DNA of 15,214 nucleotides from Chryseobacterium sp. (GTDB lineage: Bacteria; Bacteroidota; Bacteroidia; Flavobacteriales; Weeksellaceae): contig JAGNPP010000029.1 in assembly GCA_017989575.1 (NCBI GenBank), positions 1 through 15,214 of the forward strand, given 5' to 3'. Positions 13,874 through 15,214 of this stretch are shown here, one piece after another. The notes under the pieces were generated by a model. The model was not told the DNA's origin and did not search any database. It saw nothing but the letters and a program-made list of their open reading frames with translations. The stretch's first letter is position 1. Each line of letters opens with the position of its first letter. A program made the position numbers and the translations under genes.

Positions 13874-14638
13874 TTCAAAAACCTTGGCCTCTTCCCAAAG
13901 CTCATCCATTTCCGCAAGATTCAAATCAGAAAGATTTAGATTTTTCACTTTTGCAATCTCCTCCATTTTCTGAAATCTGGAAATGAATTTCGAGTTTGTT
14001 TTTTCCAAAGCCGTATCTGCATTCAAGCCAGAAATTCTCGCATAATTAATCAAAGAAAAAAAGACATCGCCCAATTCCTGCTCTTTTTTATCAGCCTCGG
14101 TTTCCGCGTGAAATTCCTCCAGCTCCTCTTCCACTTTCGCCCAAGCATCTTCCGCAGAATTAAACTCAAAACCAATTCCCTTCACTTTATCCTGAATCCT
14201 GTAAGCCTTGATAATCGGCGGCAAACTCTTCGGAACACCTTCCAACACTGACTTATTTCCTTCCTTCAGTTTCAGCTTTTCCCAATTTTGCTTCACCGCT
14301 TCCTCATCTTCCGCAACAGCGTCGCCATAAATATGTGGATGACGAAAAATCAATTTTTCATTCAAAGAATTGATGACATCAGCCATATCAAAACTCTCTT
14401 TCTCCGACCCGATTTTCGCATAGAAAACCAAATGCAGAAGAACATCGCCAATCTCTTTTTTGATCTCCAAAAGGTCATTATTCAAAATCGCGTCAGACAA
14501 TTCGTAAGTTTCCTCAAGCGTCAGATGGCGCAAACTTTCCAAAGTCTGCTTCCTGTCCCAAGGGCATTTTTCCCGCAAATCATCCATTATATCGAGAAGC
14601 CTTCCAAAAGCCTCCATTTTTTCCTCTCTTGTGTTCAT
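13868..14638 (-). CDS. mazG: MazG nucleoside triphosphate pyrophosphohydrolase
   Basis: The protein has 256 residues with the tandem two-domain layout of full-length MazG. The N-terminal domain shows CPWDRKQTLESLRHLTLEETYE, with the metal site EETYE at 42-46 and EIGD at 62-65. The second half repeats the pattern: KAYRIQDKVKGIGFEF, then an E-rich helix VEEELEEF and ELGDVFFSLINYAR. MazG enzymes cut (d)NTPs, including non-canonical ones, to the monophosphate and pyrophosphate and so clean the nucleotide pool. In E. coli, MazG also lowers ppGpp. All catalytic acidic residues visible in the family are present. It is 63 bases upstream of lemA and on the same strand, but lemA has its own -7 box, so co-transcription is uncertain. 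Confidence 0.95.
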   Translation of the reverse strand: MNTREEKMEAFGRLLDIMDDLREKCPWDRKQTLESLRHLTLEETYELSDAILNNDLLEIKKEIGDVLLHLVFYAKIGSEKESFDMADVINSLNEKLIFRHPHIYGDAVAEDEEAVKQNWEKLKLKEGNKSVLEGVPKSLPPIIKAYRIQDKVKGIGFEFNSAEDAWAKVEEELEEFHAETEADKKEQELGDVFFSLINYARISGLNADTALEKTNSKFISRFQKMEEIAKVKNLNLSDLNLAEMDELWEEAKVFEK

Positions 14639-14684
14639 AAATGATGAATGATAATTGATTAATGATTATAATTAAATTTTATTT

Positions 14685-14792
14685 GGGCAGCTTTTCCGCC
14701 TTCCGCTCCCAATCTTTTTTGCAGAAATTTTCCAGTTCAATAGAAACTGAGAAGAAGCAAAAAAGGATTTCCGCTCAAGTCGGGCTGCAGCT
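14685..14792. repeat. REP-like intergenic repeat element upstream of mazG
   Basis: This gene-free gap carries a direct repeat TTCCGCTC (14701-14708 and 14769-14776) and a perfect 9-bp inverted pair CTTTTTTGC (14714-14722) with GCAAAAAAG (14757-14765). The sequence around it ('TTCCGCTCCCAATC...AAAGGATTTCCGCTCAAGTCGGGCTGC') resembles, from memory, a dispersed palindromic element seen between genes in Chryseobacterium and related genomes. No plausible gene is in 14639-14857. Confidence 0.5.
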
Positions 14793-14857
14793 TCGCAAAG
14801 TTGAACGTTTGTCTTTTAAATGTCAATTTCCATCCACTTTCAACCAACAACCATCAA

Positions 14858-15214
14858 CTATTTTCTGACATCTTCAATAATGATATGACTATTCACTTTC
14901 AGCAATTCCTTCAAAAATTCATCCTGATTTTGCGGCGTGATGTAAATTTAGAAAAAATAATCAGTCCGCCCGTTGCAGTTCCACATTTATGAAAACCGCT
15001 CCACATTGTTTCTCCAATTCTGATTTTCGTGATTTTAAAAATATTAATTCTAAACACATTATAGATGACGCTTACAATCAGTTCTTCATCTTTGATTTTA
15101 GTTTTAATAAAGAAAAAATTGATTAATGCTATCAAATCGATTCCAACTAAAATAAAAACCATCAACATCCAATCCCAAAAGCCTACATCAAAATAAGACA
15201 AAACCAAAATGACA
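14858..15214 (-). pseudogene. PH-like membrane protein gene, partial at the window edge and frameshifted
   Basis: The gene runs off the right end of the window; the first possible start inside it is a TTG at 15207, and the frame is still open beyond. The visible part has a membrane segment (about FWDWMLMVFILVGIDLIALINFFFI) and then a beta-rich region IRIGETMWSGFHKCGTATGGLIIFSKF, as in bacterial PH-like domain proteins. The frame drifts to a stop at 14911 after 98 codons. One base short, in the neighbouring frame, 28 sensible codons follow (YITPQNQDEFLKELLKVNSH onward) to a TAG at 14858-14860. Adding one T to the TTT at 14944-14946 would join them as FSKFYITPQNQDEF. Function is not known. Confidence 0.6.

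Noticed and set aside
14662..14992. Short + strand frames upstream of mazG (about 60-70 codons)
   Set aside because: They lie across a repeat element and antisense to the frameshifted edge gene, with no recognisable protein features.
1..15214. CRISPR array, tRNA, rRNA, insertion sequence, prophage or toxin-antitoxin system
   Set aside because: No regular spaced repeats, no tRNA-like cloverleaf with a CCA-type end, no transposase or integrase motif, and no paired small toxin-antitoxin genes were seen on either strand.

Overview
The window looks like a chromosomal stretch from an AT-rich member of the Bacteroidota, class Flavobacteriia, most like Chryseobacterium and its relatives. This is judged from protein style and not from a database search. 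The signs are secreted proteins whose signal peptides end in -AQ or -SQ, A-rich leaders in place of Shine-Dalgarno sites, and -7 boxes of the Bacteroidota type TAnnTTTG ahead of several genes. No rRNA, tRNA, CRISPR array, transposase, integrase or phage gene is visible.

Layout. Positions 1-149 hold the tail of a + strand gene, probably an ABC-F ATPase, followed by a clear terminator. From 266 to 4014 every gene is on the + strand: a small secreted coiled-coil protein; a PH plus SHOCT domain protein; a secreted DUF5829-like gene broken by a one-base frameshift; a Crp/Fnr-type regulator; a DoxX-family membrane protein; and an AhpD/carboxymuconolactone decarboxylase-like protein with a CxxC redox motif. 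A 280-base convergent gap full of hairpins follows (4015-4294). From 4295 to 9802 the genes are on the - strand, in transcription order: a KefF/KefG-like flavodoxin-fold reductase, a KefB/KefC-like K+/H+ antiporter (1-base gap), a PhyH-type Fe(II)/2-oxoglutarate oxygenase, and an exported M3 peptidyl-dipeptidase (4-base gap). On the + strand, 10001-11953 holds two exported surface-type proteins that share a short C-terminal module; the first is frameshifted. A bidirectional terminator separates them from a - strand operon, lemA - TPM - TPM (13804 to 12005). mazG lies upstream of it (14638 to 13868). At the right edge is a frameshifted, partial membrane/PH-like gene on the - strand.

Genes that probably work together: the Kef reductase and antiporter (electrophile-gated potassium efflux); LemA with the two TPM proteins (envelope module of unknown mechanism); the Crp/Fnr regulator with DoxX and the AhpD-like protein (redox or stress cassette, with a perfect 16-bp palindrome just before doxX); and the two surface proteins (one transcript, shared module).

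I see no convincing new defence, mobile or biosynthetic system. The strongest anomaly is three independent single-base frameshifts in 15 kb, all in poorly conserved accessory-type genes. They could be sequence errors or real gene decay. Other points worth a look are the palindrome before doxX, two REP-like repeats and the run of hairpins after the peptidase gene.
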